Made by a program: the position numbers and the translations under genes
Notes under the pieces: generated by a model
What the model was told of the DNA's origin: nothing
Database searches by the model: none
Seen by the model: the letters and a program-made list of their open reading frames with translations, nothing else
Shown: piece by piece, positions 25,297-39,900 of the stretch
How positions within the stretch are numbered: the first letter of the stretch is position 1
How the letters are laid out: each line of letters starts with the position of its first letter
Assembly (NCBI RefSeq): GCF_014633365.1
Contig: NC_068339.1
Coordinates: 15,585,925-15,649,924 of the forward strand
Origin: Diospyros lotus
Taxonomy: Eukaryota > Streptophyta > Magnoliopsida > Ericales > Ebenaceae
Length of the DNA stretch: 64,000 nt
Direction of reading: 5' to 3'

Positions 25297-28024
25297 TTGG
25301 TACTAATTACGAATTGAAGAAAGCAAAAGCACATATCAAAGGGTTCTAATCTGACTTAGGCCACAAATTGTCCCTAGAGAATAGCATTTGGAACTTTCAA
25401 AGCCCCTTTGTCCACCTCATTTAGATTGCATGATGCCGCATTATATTGCTTATGTCACTACGTGTACATTTCATACTTATAAATTATCTTTAATTAGTAT
25501 CTAATGAGCATTTAATAGTTTTACTTTTTTTGGAGTAGAAATGTTTAAAGGGATGTTTTGAAAGTTCAGTGTGTCACATGACATTTTTAATAAATTAAAT
25601 ATAGGGGTATTTTTATACTTTCTACCACCATAATAATTGTTCCAAAATATTATACCTCTCTATACTCTATACTATTATATAATTAAATAAAATATTTTTG
25701 TGTTATAAAATTATTTTAATAAAATTAATTTTTTAAAATATAAAAACGAAATTATAATTAATAAATTTTTATTTAAAATTTGTTATTTTTTAAACTTGCA
25801 CAAGATGTGGAACATCTCGTTCTATACCAATAAATTAGATTTTCAGAATATCCTTTATATGCTTTAGTTAAAAAATAAAAATAAAGCTTAACTAGAAAAA
25901 TTTAATCTCGTGACCCCAAGAATATAAGATACTTTATTAACTTTACCTTCATCTAAACTTTACCTTAAAAAAATATAAAAACTAGACCAAGCTACCAATT
26001 GCTACCTATAAGTTTTTATTTAAAATATTTTATTTTTTTATTTGCATGAGTCACACTTCTAGTATTATATAAAGAAAACACTAAGTTTTGGTATTATGTC
26101 AATAATAATGTAATGAATCTAAAGAAGAACAAAAGTGAAGGAAGAAGAACAAAGAGTAAACTTCTTGTGGAAATTTTTTTCACCCTTTCATACTTCTCAC
26201 AACCCCTATTTATAGGGTTAGAAAATCTTTGAGCTGCGAGAACTCTTAATGATATAATAAATACTAAAATAAGCTAGAGGTTATAAAATATGAAGATTTG
26301 GGGAAGTTGTAGACATATCCATTTTATTATTTTCATAAAAAACAAAGTGTTTTCTTAATATATTTTTATCTACCTTGCTCAAAAAATATAAACTAAAATT
26401 AATAATATTTAAACTCATAATCTCTAAATAATAATTAACTTCTAAAATAACTTTACTAGTATATCAAAACTCATTTTATTTAAAAAAATTCTAAAAAATT
26501 AAAATTTAAACAATTATTATCAAATATCCCCTCGTAAAACTTTCGCTTAAAAGTTTTTAATTTTTTTACACAAATCACCCCTCAAGTGCTTAATAACAGG
26601 GAAAAATCCTCTTTTTAATTCAAAATTTAGGGTAAATTAATTTCTATATACTTTGAAATGATTAAATTTTTTTTTTTTTTTTGTTAGGTTCGCTTAAAGC
26701 CCAAGGCTATGATATTCACTAGCTAAGTTTGATTGGGTTGGTAAGAAATTGGTTAGGGCTACAAATTGAAGCCCATTATTTATTCTGAAGTATTATCCTC
26801 AAGGGCCCAATTAGTTAGATCCATGCAATTTGGATGGGTTTCAATTACACTTTAGCACTTGGGTCTAGGCATCTTCTAATTGGGTTCTAATTTTAAAAGC
26901 CTGATGTTTTGATTTCTACCTTTCCAATTGGATTACATGCAATTGAACCATGAGAAGCCACACCAAGACTACACACATATTCTAACACACTGACATTGCG
27001 TCTTTGTAAATCTTTTGTTAATTATGACGGCCGGGCTTAGAGTGACACAAAGGGCTCATTTGATGCTCCCCCTCTCTCATCCTTGTTCCAACTACCCACC
27101 ACCTTGTGTTCAAGGAATTGCAGCATCATCCGCGACATAAGCAAACTTTCGGAGATTGGAGAAGCTAATTAAGAAAAAGAAGAAAGTGTGAAGTGATGTA
27201 TATTATAATATATAATATATGAGGGGGGGGAAGCTTGATTTTGGTAATTCTCAGTGCATGAACTGGCTGGCTGGCAGATCTGTTTCCCACATCCCCAGAG
27301 ATGATAGATCTTAAGTTTTCGATCCGGCCCCCCCAACACAATTACCCAAAACCGAAACCCCTCGGTCTCTGCCATGATGATGAATACGAATTAATATAAA
27401 AGGCTTTGATAAGGGCCCTTTGCTGAACTAACTAATGATAAAGCATAGTAGACTCACGAGACTGTAACACAATGAAAGGAATAAGTTACATGCAGCCAAG
27501 TGTGACTTGAGGTTGCTAACTTAATTATAATTTAGACTAAAGTAAATTAACCTTCTCTCTGCATCGTTCCACATGCTGATAGCCAGCCCTTACTGAAGCG
27601 TATACATTGAGATATGTAATTATGTATCATCATCATCATCATCATCATAATATATATATATGTGTGTGTGTGTGTGTGTCCTCCGAGCATGTGCGCCACC
27701 GTATTCGGCGGCGACGGAAGAACTAAGCTCTGCCCGCAGCCCATCTTCTCTTCCACCTTTGCTTCTTAAATCCTCAAGTCTGAACCAATCTAAACCCAAC
27801 CCAGAGATTCTCTCTCTCTCTCTCTCTGACACCAACCCTACATATTTCTTGAAAGAAAACATGTCTCGGATTCTCTCTGTTTCGTCAACTTCCATTTTAC
27901 AGCTAATAATCATCCCCCTCTTAAGTTATTGATAACAGAACGAAGATATCTTCACTGTGTTCTTTCATCTCATTGTCGGATTCTCTCTGATTACTACTGG
28001 GTTTTGAGCTCCATTTGATTCGCC
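25297..28024. other. Intergenic, upstream of PIN2
   Basis: No gene was recognised. Microsatellites lie close to the gene: (ATC)n at about 27626-27648, (AT)n/(TG)n at 27650-27679 and (TC)n at 27809-27827. The last is probably within the PIN2 5' untranslated region. The preceding kilobases contain no framed transposon. Confidence 0.5.
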
Positions 28025-30352
28025 ATGATCACTGGAAAGGACATTTACGATGTTCTTGCAGCGATTGTACCGCTGTACGTCGCCATGGTTCTAGCTTACG
28101 GTTCAGTCCGGTGGTGGAAAATCTTCACGCCGGACCAGTGCTCTGGCATCAACCGTTTCGTTGCAGTCTTTGCCGTGCCCTTGCTTTCCTTCCACTTCAT
28201 CTCCTCCAACGATCCCTACTCCATGAACTACCACTTCATCGCCGCCGACTCGCTGCAGAAGGTCGTGATTCTCACGGCTCTCTTTCTATGGCAGGCCTTC
28301 AGCAAAAACGGCGGCCTCGAGTGGATGATCACGCTGTTTTCGCTTTCCACTCTCCCAAACACTCTCGTCATGGGAATTCCTCTTCTGAAAGCGATGTATG
28401 GAGATTTCTCGGGGAGTTTAATGGTTCAGATTGTGGTTTTGCAGAGCGTGATTTGGTATACCTTAATGCTGTTCTTGTTCGAGTACAGAGGCGCGAAACT
28501 TCTCATTGGTGAGCAGTTTCCGGAGACTGCCGGCTCGATCACGTCCTTCCGGGTGGAATCCGACGTCGTTTCGCTTAACGGGCGGGAACCGCTCCAAGCC
28601 GACGCCGAGATCGGCGACGACGGCAAGCTCCACGTTGTGGTGCGTAGATCGGCATCGTCGTCGGTGATTTCGTCGTACAAGTCCCACGCGTTGAATTCCA
28701 TAACCTCGATTACTCCGCGAGCGTCGAATCTCACCGGCGTCGAGATCTACTCGGTACAATCTTCGCGAGAGCCGACGCCTAGAGCTTCGAGCTTCAATCA
28801 GATGGACTTCTACGCCATGTTCGCGAGCAAGGCGGCGAGTCCGAAGCACGGCTACACGAACAGTTTTGGGGGCGACGTTTACTCGTTGCAGTCGTCGAAG
28901 GGGGCGACGCCGAGGACCTCGAATTTTGAAGAGGAGATGCTGAGAATGGCGAATAAGAGGGGAGGGAGGAGCAAAAGCGGCGAGTTGTTTACTCAGTTTC
29001 CATCGTATCCGCCGCCAAATCCAATGTTTTCCGGCTCCACCAGCGTGGGGCCGAGGAAGAAGGAGGGCAGTAGTGGTGGCGCAGCCCCGGCGAACAAGGA
29101 GCTTCACATGTTCGTTTGGAGCTCAAGCGCTTCGCCGGTGTCGGAGGGGAACCTGAGAAACGCAGTGAACAGAGCTGAGTCGACAGATTTTGCCACCATT
29201 GACGCTTCCAAGGCTGTTCTTCAACAAGAGATTGCTTCCTCAAAAGGTATAAAAAAATTAGTAGTCTTAGAACTTTTACAGATCGAATGATATCCATTAT
29301 TTTTAGTGATGATGATATAAATGTATGCATATATACAGGGATGAATGATTTGATGGAAAATGCGAGTCAAGCAAAGTTGATGAATGGGAACAAAGAGATA
29401 GAGATGGAGGTGGAGGGATCGAATTTTCCGGCGAGTGGGTCTCCCTTCACGGGGCAGAAGAAGGTGGTGAGCACGGAAGAAGGAGAAGGAGAAGGAGCCG
29501 GCGGGAAGAAGCAGCAGATGCCGCCGGCGAGTGTGATGACGAGGCTCATACTGATCATGGTATGGAGGAAGCTTATAAGAAACCCTAACACCTATTCAAG
29601 TCTTCTCGGCCTCATCTGGTCTCTCATCTCCTTCAGGTACCCCTAATTAAGTGCATCTCTATGACTATAGTTTCTTGTTGTTAGATCAATCTTTATGATT
29701 CAGACATTTAGATCACCATTTCCATAATTAAGATTATCTCATTTTACTTAGAAGTTCAAAGATTATTTTGCAATGCTTGCTCGGCCTACCACATACAGTG
29801 AAAAAATCATACTCTCTTACATAAAATCATGTGGGTTTGTCTTGTGACTAGTGACTAGTGTTCAAATGATTCCCCACATAAATTTATTTATGTATACTTA
29901 ATTGTCACTACACCTCACGTACTTTTATTGGCAGGTACAACATTCAAATGCCATCCATCGTGCGTGGTTCAATATCGATTCTATCAGATGCAGGTCTAGG
30001 AATGGCTATGTTCAGCCTGGGTACGTACTATAATCTTAATTTCTTCATCAACTAATTATTAATCAAATCCATATATATCTATGCATTAATTAATTGTATC
30101 TTTCAACTAAAAGAATATTATTATTATTACTATTATTTAAGTTTGGTTGATGAAGATACCTTAATTTGTTAATTTGTTTATGGGAGCAGGTTTATTTATG
30201 GCTTTACAGCCGAAGATCATAGCCTGCGGGAAATCGGTGGCAACCTTTGCAATGGCGGTGAGGTTCTTGACTGGCCCAGCAGTCATCGCAGCTACCTCCA
30301 TTGCTATAGGCCTTCGTGGGGTTCTTTTACATATTGCCATTGTCCAGGTACC

Positions 30353-30384
<32 letters not shown>

Positions 30385-31690
30385 TATAACCCAGATTATA
30401 TTATATTATATAAGCTCTAGCCGAGAGAAAACCAGCAGGGATCATGTCAAAAAGCACCAATATGTGTAAGCAGTCTTAATTAGTTTCTGGGCTCACCTAT
30501 TTAGTTTAGTTTAGTTTAGTTTAATTAGGATATACAAGCTAATCTTCTCTTCTCGCAAACCCAAGTGTTGTCCATAAAACAGGACACTATCTTTGTTAGA
30601 CTTTACCAATAACATCATCAGCCCCCTTCACACTTAAACCAAACCGGAACAACAACCTCAGAGATCAAAGCATTCGATAAAGCTTAGTCAAGCAGCAGTG
30701 TTGGGTCATTCTTCAATTTTTAATACAAAACAGATATGTGTGAACACAGATGAGAATGGAAGATGCCATTCACAATAAGAATTCTAATATAAATAGGCAC
30801 CCCCACCCCTACTTCACCTCCCCTCGTTGCAAGCATGTTAAGGTGAGTGCTGTTAGTGCCATATGAGGGCCCTATGCTTCGATAATTAGAATTTTTGAGA
30901 TTTAAATGACCAGTTATTTAAAGAATATGATTATTGAGATGTCTTGTACTTAATTAATATTATAAAATTACTCATTAACATAACTACAAATTTGTTCTTC
31001 TGGGTGTGTTTGGGAGGGGGTGGAGCCATGCCCTTCTCTCATTTTATGTTATTCGACGCAAATAACATAATATTCTCGAACATATATAACTAACTATTTA
31101 AGTCAAATCAAATTAATATTCCTTAAGTTTTCTCTTACTTTTTATTATTGGCATAGAGAGCATTGTTTTGTCCAACACAAAGTGTCCAATACTAAAGCGA
31201 TGCAATTGGATTTCTCTGTATGCAGGCTGCTCTTCCTCAAGGGATTGTTCCCTTCGTATTTGCAAAAGAGTACAATATCCACCCAGACATTCTTAGCACC
31301 GCGTAAGCTCTTAATCTTCATATTTTACAAAATCACATGATATCACCCTTATAATGAATATTTTTTGAGACAATATAATATATAGTTTCGCTAACGAATG
31401 CCTTTATGACACCCACTAAGATACAATACATTTTGTTTTTAATATTTAAATACTTCTATTAAATAATAATAAATGCACTGTGTTCTAAAATATTTACCGA
31501 TTAATAAAATTATTTGAATGTTAAAAATAAAATATATTAAATACCACCCATTAACAAATGCCTATATAATATTACATATATTTTGACATGGAGATACATT
31601 TATGGGCAAAATTAATTTTGCAGGGTTATCTTTGGGATGCTGATTGCTTTGCCCATTACAGTACTCTACTACGTGCTGCTTGGCCTCTAA
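28025..31690 (+). CDS. PIN2: PIN-FORMED auxin efflux carrier, PIN2 type
   Basis: Plasma-membrane carrier exporting auxin; PIN2 in other plants works in root epidermis and gravitropism. Exons are 28025-29246, 29339-29636, 29935-30020, 30190-30347, 31226-31302 and 31624-31690, all GT-AG and in frame, giving 635 aa (Arabidopsis PIN2 is 647 by recollection). The N-terminal helical half is residues 1-157 with the crossover motif [12 protein letters not shown] (110-121). A long hydrophilic loop spans about 158-472, and the C-terminal helical half spans 473-635 with [15 protein letters not shown]. Three TPRxS phosphorylation motifs lie at 230-234, 251-255 and 295-299. PIN2 rather than PIN1 or PIN3/4/7 is indicated by [32 protein letters not shown] and [16 protein letters not shown]. 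Intron 4 contains (CA)n and (GTTTA)n microsatellites. No break is seen. Confidence 0.95.
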
Positions 31691-34600
31691 GCTGTGGTGA
31701 CAAAGAGGGGAAAGTTAAATTTATATATTATTATTATTATGTATAGCTGCAGCAAGTCAAGTCCAAGGAAATTAAATTAAGGAGCCACTGGATTCAGTGC
31801 AGAAATTAAATACTACGGCGAACACAGTTTTGGTTCTAATTAATCTTTCGAATTAAGTTTGTTTTTCTATTTTCATGTGGTGTAAGTTTAGTACCCCCAA
31901 CAGATAAGCCAGTTTGAGCTAGATTATTATTCTTAATTAAAATAGTGGAAAAACATAGAATTATTCATCTGCTTGCTACTTAATTGTTTAATTAGTTAGT
32001 ACATTTCATTCTTGCTCTTCTGTGCTAACCCAACCCCATAATTTGTAATTATATATTACTTTTATTCGCAAATTTATTAATTCACTACTACATGCTTAAA
32101 AGAATAATAATTAAATCATGATCTTATTTATGTATATTTGAGTGAAATACAACTAGCTAGTTCCTTGAAGTTTGAATAGGTCTGAAGATTGTTCAATTCG
32201 AATGGTCATTTATTGGTTTAAACCAATTTATAACATTTATTATTATTATTATTATTTAAGCTAGATTAATTACGACTAGTTAAATAGGTCCAATTTAAAA
32301 AATAATAATTTGAAAAAAAGGTGGTTCTTTTATTTTGCAGTATAGATAGAGGACTTAATTATTAACGTGTAAAAATAATTTTAAAATTCAAAATTATCTT
32401 AACCCATTTTATTTTTGAACTATATAATACTCTGTCTTCCTCTACGTGTATCCTCAACCACAAAACACCCTAAAAGAATTATATATATATATATAGCGAT
32501 TTACCTCTTCTATCGAAATCAATGACATATATAACGATTTATCTCTTCTATCGAAATCGAGGACACAAGCGAGAGACCGCACAAAAATGATGATAATTCC
32601 AAGAATTATATATATATATATAAGAAAGGTCATTTTAGTCAAATAATAAAAATAATAGTAATTGTTTTATTATAAAAACTACTCTTATCCTATACTTTAA
32701 AAAAAAAAAGTTAGTTAGTCATGCGAGTGTGGTTAGTAGTTTTAAAGAAATGTAAATTTGATTAAGAAATTAAAAAAGAAAATGCTTGACCCATATACAT
32801 ACAATTTGGATTGGCATTAGGATTAGGATTAGTCACAAAGCTGGCAAAAACGTTTAAAGAATTCAGATACAGTGTGAAAAAGGAGAAATAGAAGATGCTT
32901 TCCAAAGCAACCCTATTTGCGAGGACCTTAGTCCTTACAAGGGTGACAAAATCAAACAAACCCAGCTGTATAATCAATAATAATACCCTAAGTCCAAAGA
33001 TTTATTTTTTTAAGGGTGCCCTTGGAAGTTGGAACTCAGTATTCAAACAGCTATATATGTAAACCTCTCATGGTGATTGACTTAAGAGGTAGTGTCAGTG
33101 TCAGAACTCAATTTAAGAGTCATTTTCCATTACAATTTTTTGGGTAGAACATGTGGGTTACGAGCATATCAAGCCTAAATCGAGATTAATATTAACCTTT
33201 GTAAAAGATGTAAAGGATTTAAATAACAAGAGTTTGTCACAACCAACTTAATTTCAGGGCAATCGTTTTATTAGAAAAAATCTGAAGTATATTACTTTAT
33301 ATTCTGTGAATTTAAAATATTACTTTTAATAAAGAATAATATTATTATTTACGTTCTCTTTCATAGTCTTAAATAGTAGTACTATTATATATAAAATGTT
33401 CGAAATGCTTTTGAATTAGTCCTAATTGTAGACATTTCGGGCAATAAAACTATCATTTTAAGATTATTATAAAATAAAAATTAAATAATTACCTCCCAGG
33501 CACATGTCACAAATGATTAAACCATAATAAATTGAAATTCACACTAATAAATTATGAGTTTGATTCGTCATCGAGACAAAAGTTTCTACTTGCAATTTAC
33601 CTTCTTTGTCAAAATCAAGGGCACAAGCGACGAAGTACCATACAAGGACGATAATTCCAAAAATTAAAAAATTAAACTAACAGTGACGTTAGACTGGGAG
33701 TGGCAGTGGACGGTCGGATCCCAAGATTCTCTACAGGGATAGAATAGATGAGATGCATGTGTAATACATGTACTATTTGACAAACTCATCTGTCTAGCAG
33801 CAGCAAGAATGGCCAGGACAGGATACAAAACATGTCTCCTTCTCAGCCCTAATTTTGTTTGAATTGAGACGAGCTGCTGTCACATGCATGCACCATCCAT
33901 CTATAATTTATATGCTGAAGCAATTAGGCACAGACCAAACAATTAATTTGTCAGGGAACCATGCTTTTAAAAAGGTTGCTTTTGGAAGTTTTCAATGAAG
34001 CTTCCCCCCCCTCCCTTTCCTGCAATTCCCACTTTTTTTAAAAATTCACATTCACATGCTTTGGAAATTTCAAAAGGGTTGCCTAAATAAACTGTCTGCT
34101 AATAAATCAGACAGACTGATGTATCATTTATTAAATAAAGAGTTTTAATGTCGCTTCCTTGTTAGGTATCAATCTGATACCACTTAATGCGGACCAAACC
34201 AAACAAAAAGAAATTTTGTTATAACCCACGCGGGATCTAAATCAAAGATAAACTTAACGTGATTTGGGAAATTATCTACATCCACAGGCAAAGGGAAGAT
34301 AAAATTCAAACTATGTATAAACAAACGGTTGCAAAAGGGCTAAACTATCTTGACTCTTAATCTCAAAACCCAATACAGCCTAACTCAGGATTTCACTGAA
34401 ATTTGACACTCCCTAAACTGTACTCTAATCAATGTCCTCTCCAAATCTAGTAAATCAAATATGCAGTTCTATTTATTAAAAGAATAAGATAAATCAAAAA
34501 TTCTAAACTCGAGTTTTTTTTTTTTTTATTGAATGTACAAACCCTATCCCCATCATATTTTTAGGTTAGGTTAAACTGACTTTAAATTCAAGATAACCTC

Positions 34601-34833
34601 AATGTAAACAACAAAGATTTAAAACAACATGGGGGCAAAAGCCCGTTTTGAAAAGTAGTTTGTGTTGCTCCCCAGAGTCAGCCTAGCTAAATCAGATGAA
34701 CAAGTATTACATTCTCAAAATCCAAAGGGCTGAGTATAATTAAATCTGAATTCAACAATTTAGACAACCGTGTTAGTAGAAACCTGCCTTGTGTATGCTG
34801 CTGCGCTTCCTCTTCCTGCATCCGGATGAAGCA
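31691..34833. other. Between PIN2 and the transporter gene (convergent 3' ends)
   Basis: This contains the 3' untranslated regions and AT-rich DNA. ATTATT runs occur near 32240 and TATATA runs near 32480 and 32610. A possible LTR remnant is listed at 34189-34500. No other gene was recognised. Confidence 0.5.
34189..34500 (-). mobile_element. Possible LTR remnant
   Basis: On the minus strand, TTAAGTGGTATCAG at about 34175-34188 resembles a primer-binding site for initiator tRNA-Met placed just after an LTR end (GGTCCGCA). The following sequence (AACGTGATTTGGGAAATT, TACATCCACAGGC) resembles stretches common in plant copia LTRs. The far end, any partner and any target duplication were not found. 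Confidence 0.3.
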
Positions 34834-36951
34834 CTAGACACGTTCCTCGCTACAATTTCCCTCGTCACTCTGCCCACTTTCTTTGCCGAGTTTCGATTTT
34901 GGCAACAAGTACGAACCTTGTCTGGAAGTTGTTTTCATCGATGGCTGCTGCGGATGTAAGTTGAGGTAAGTGTACAAGGACATGCCAACGAGGGCAGTTA
35001 CTGCTCCGTATATGCTAGTTGCTCCTGGATTCGATCCAAATAGAACAAAACCTCCAAGCAGAATGGCACAAGTTTTGAACTGTCCGAGAACGACATGGGT
35101 GGTGGCAGAAGTTGCCCTGCAATCCATTTATGGTCATCAGACAACCAGCTTGAACAGGTCCATAAACTAGAAACTACAACAATAAGCCACAAACTCATAA
35201 ACAAAGCTGCAAGATCACTAAACTGAACAGCCATGTATTAGAGGAGTTCATAATCATGGGTCCAACAAAGTGAACGTTACATTGTTTGCTCTTTGTCAAT
35301 TACAGAGAGTGAAGGCCAGTATCTATTCATAGCAATAAACCGCACCTCTTCATGCATTCTCATGTTCATAAAAGATACATGTTCATTGGTTGCAAATCGT
35401 GACTGCTAATTTCAGGCCAAAGGAACATAAAAAGTTCTCTGAAATACAGAACTTGTCCAATCAGAAAATTGTAATGTTAGAGACATAGTATATAACGGAA
35501 AGGTTTACGACATATAGACACGACTGAAATCAGAAAAGGCTGTAGAAATGAAAGGTTTTTCACTTGGTGTATCCTGCTACTATAGTAGTATCACTTGAAA
35601 TCAGATAACTAATAAAAGTCAGAAGATCTGGACCATAGCTCACAACCTACTGATTAAAAGTAATCATATTTTTTTTCCTATTGCAATCAAACTCAAAATG
35701 GGGAATGAGTTGACACTCTAGAGATTGCCTTGACTGAACTCTCCGGTCTTGAAATTACTAAATCTCACAAGTCATAACCTAAATTTCAGCTTATCCAAAT
35801 GAATAATCTACCTAAAGACTGCTAAACCAGTATCAAAATAGAAGAATGCAAACAAGACAGTGGATGACCTTCCACCAATTATAGTACATGTAACGAGCCA
35901 TAGAATCTTGGAAACTCTCTGTTAGAAAAAGGGATCCCCAGTGCATGAAGCTCCCTGCTTTGCAAGTGTTGGGGGAGAGCCACGTACCCTTACTTTGCAA
36001 AGAACCTATTTTCAAAACTCGAACTCATGACCTTCCAGTCATAAAGTATTACTTGGTAAAGAAAAATCATTACTAACTATTACATATTAGCTTAATCAAG
36101 CCTCATCTCAACTTTTATGCCTAATTTCAAGACATCCCAGAGCTTATCGAAGCAAATGCAGCTAATGTGACCAACTTAAGAGCATCAAATGTTGTCAGAT
36201 TCTGATTTGGGCAGTGACATGATTGAATTGGTAAGTCGAAACAAATATCACTCACCCTTCAGCCCCCCAAAAAAAATATCACTCACCCAAGAGCCAGAGC
36301 ACCAGACCACTGCAGCAAAAAGCCAAGGAGAGCAGAAATGCCAATAGTTGCTGAGTTATAGAAGCTCCAATTGTAATGAAAAATGCCCGGAGGATCCAGC
36401 CATGGCATCAAAGTCACTAGAAAGAACAAAGTGATTGGAGTAGTCTTCCACATTAGCCTACGGATCAGTCATATAAATCTTAGTAAGAAATGCCAGCATG
36501 CGTGATTATAGTATCAAATGAAGATCAGGAGAACTAGATGCAACAATTATTCCATGATGAGCAGGACATACGCCAAGGCTGTCCAGTTCTCCTGTTGTTG
36601 AAGATTGGACCACAATATCTTATTGACAGCACTGGGTATTATCCATGCCACTGCTATACAAGCACCAAACAAGTTGAACTGCATATCAGTTACTGTAGCA
36701 ACAGCTACACCAATGGATACAACAGTAAGTGCAAGAACCTGAAAAATAAACAAGGGTTGACATTTTATTCACTGTACCAAATGAGACCAAAGTGCAAAAG
36801 TGGATAGCAACAGTAAGGATCACAAAGGAGGAAGCAGGAAGCAACCAAGTGTTTGCTATAAATCTGGAGGACCATCCAAGGGGAGTGATCACGGGCATAT
36901 TATGTGAAGAAGTTCGGATTGTAAAATTCCTTGATCTATTTTTCGGATTGG

Positions 36952-36985
<34 letters not shown>

Positions 36986-39900
36986 TACAAATCGTAGTTG
37001 TCCCTGCAAAGACAGTTAAACACAGAAAAAACTACTTAACTTAGGAAAACAAATAACTGTATAATAAATCGATTAAACTGTCCCTATTATTTTGCCTAAC
37101 TGCCTAACTATTCCTATATTTTTGCACATGATTTTCTACACGCCCCCTCAAGCTAGACTATAAATATGAAGTAAGCCTAGCTTGGATATTTACATCTTCA
37201 AACTGAGTCTTCAATAGGTAGTCTATGATAGATCCTTGCTATATAGGAAATCCACCTTCAATTTTTCTGTTTATGAAGTGTCTGTCTATTTAGTTAACTT
37301 TGAACATGTTGAGTTGTTGTCAATATCTAGTTAGACAACTAAAATATTGGGTGACTAAGAGGTCTACTTGACAATGTCTTTGTTGTGTCTTTAGTGTTAG
37401 AATATGTCTACTTTGCGGCATCCCAAATTTCTTATGTCGTCTCGTGGAGGATGAGATTTTCTCCAACTTCATTAGTCATGGAATTGATAATCCATGGCAT
37501 TACCATATTGTGTTCTGTCTTCCATATCTTGTACTTTGAATCTATTGAATTCGGTTTAAGGGCTTCACCACTAAAATAGTCATCTTTTCCACTGTCGCAT
37601 ATGAACATCATAACCGAATGTCCATTAGAACTAGGAGCAGCGAGAACCTGAGAGAAAGAAGTAGAGACTGTTGTGGTGAAGGACGCCATTGGGACAATGG
37701 AGGAATTTTCTAATCAGAAATGCTCTAATACGATGAAGAAATTTGGATTGTAAAACTCCCTTCTTATTATTTGGATTGGACACACACACACACACACATA
37801 TATATTGCAAATGGTAAATGTGCCTATGGAGATAGTTAAACACACACACACACAAAATTGCCTAACTTAGGAAAACAAATAACTATATAATGAATCAATT
37901 AAACTGTCCATATTATTTTGCCTAACTACCTAATTGTTCCTATATTTCGGCAAATGGTTTTCTACATTATGTATAAGAGTACAATACTTTTAAAACCAAA
38001 AGACTAGAAAAGAGGTCAATGGGCACAAGAAGGAAGCCCAAGAAGGCAGAATGGGTAGCCCAAGAAGGAAGTAACATGGCATGAAAAAGTTTATAACGCA
38101 CTTATATTAATTTGGTTAGAGCAACAAGTTACTAAATTGACAACTGCACAAAACATTATATGTAGAACAATATGCGTACATATATATGTATATATATATA
38201 TATGCAGTTGGTCAGAGCAACAAGTTACTGAATTGACAACTGCACAAAACATTATATGTAGAATAATATGCATACATATATACATATATATGCAGCCATA
38301 AATTACAAATTATTGAATTTTTATGATTTTATACATCCTTATGGTAAAGTATGTGCTCAGTATCCAATAATACAAATTGTATGTCAGAGTTCATAACAAT
38401 ATAGACAATGTTAAGTTTTCTCGAAGGAAAGACACAAAAAGGCAGTTTGTGTCATCATACTTTGATGAATGTGACACGTGGCTGGAAAATAATTATTAGA
38501 TCCAAACCACATTCTGGGATTGAAACACGGCGAACTAACTGCCAAAAAAATGCATGTAAATTCAAATTATTAACATGTCAAGGGAGCGGCAAAGAAGCTT
38601 CTGAAAATTTCAAAGAGTGGGTGTTCAACACACTACAAGAGGCAACTTCATAGCAGAAACATCCAGAAGAATTTAATGTATATAATATGTAACCATAGTT
38701 CATAGCTGATCAAAGCAAGATGCCATCTGAAATCCAGACGATCACGTCTTATGAATAACTGCAACATCCCGCCACTAATTGGGCCACTATCCTTCCACAA
38801 AGCCATGAGTCTTCCCACTAGATGGATGTCTCTCTCATACCAGTTTTTGTTTTAGTTGTCACATTCCTAGGGTTACCTAAGGTTGTGATTGGAATTAGGG
38901 AGAGAACTGGATGATAGAATTAAAGAAGGGAGAGAGAAATCAAAAGAAAGAGAGTGGGAGAGATTAGAGAGGAAACGAGAGGGAGAGAGAGAATTAGGGA
39001 GATAAGAATCCACTTCATTCATCCACATCTCTTTCTCTACATATTAGGGCCGATTTATAGGCTATTCAATAGTAAATGAAATCTGGAAAATAGCACCCAT
39101 GTGCTCCTAACAACTCACAAAATATCTCCTACTAACTACTACAACCTTATTACAATAACGCCCTTCTAACTACCCCTGAGTTGTGACATTCCCCTCCCCT
39201 TGAAAGGTTTCTTGTCCCTAAGAAACTTATTACAACCAAGCCATTGTTTCTTCATCCAATGCCCATCTTCACCCATTGGTTTCTTCTTCGCTTTTACTTC
39301 TTCTTATCTTGTTTTTTACTTTTCTTTTGCTTTCTTTTTTCTTTCTCCTCAGCAGCAACAGCATTATGTCTTGTTGCCATACCAATGGAAACATGAGTAA
39401 GCAAAACAACAAGGGTCTCAGTCCCTTCAACAAAGAATTCCTTCCCTTTCTTCCTTTCATCTTGCTTCGCTTTATATTTTTGCATCCTCCATTGCTCCAA
39501 ATCAGAAACATATTGCTGGAAGGTTTTAGTGTAATCAATTTCATGCAAACATCCTCCCTTAACCTCTAACCAATCTTGAATTGCCCTCCATTGGTTATCC
39601 ACTTCAATTAAGGCACAAGTTTCCTCCTAATTGACTGATTTCTCAGTTGGAATTACCTGATCCATAGTGGGTAATTCAGCAACTCTTTCCATTCCTATTT
39701 TTTCAAGAGAAATAGATTTAAGATCTCCACAATCTAAGGCTGTCGTGGGCGTTTCCATTCCAAGATCGTTGGTTCCCGGATTGCTAGTGAACATCGTTGG
39801 ACTGCCATCCCCCAATTCTTCAATCCCTTCTTCCGCTTCTTTTTCTTCCTCATCAGCTTCTTGCATCTCCAGATTAACAGCCTTAGAAGCTCCATTGATA

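Noticed and set aside
28463..29107. 214-codon open frame antisense to PIN2 exon 1
   Set aside because: It is Arg/Leu-rich shadow translation of a GC-rich exon whose sense strand encodes a well-conserved PIN protein.
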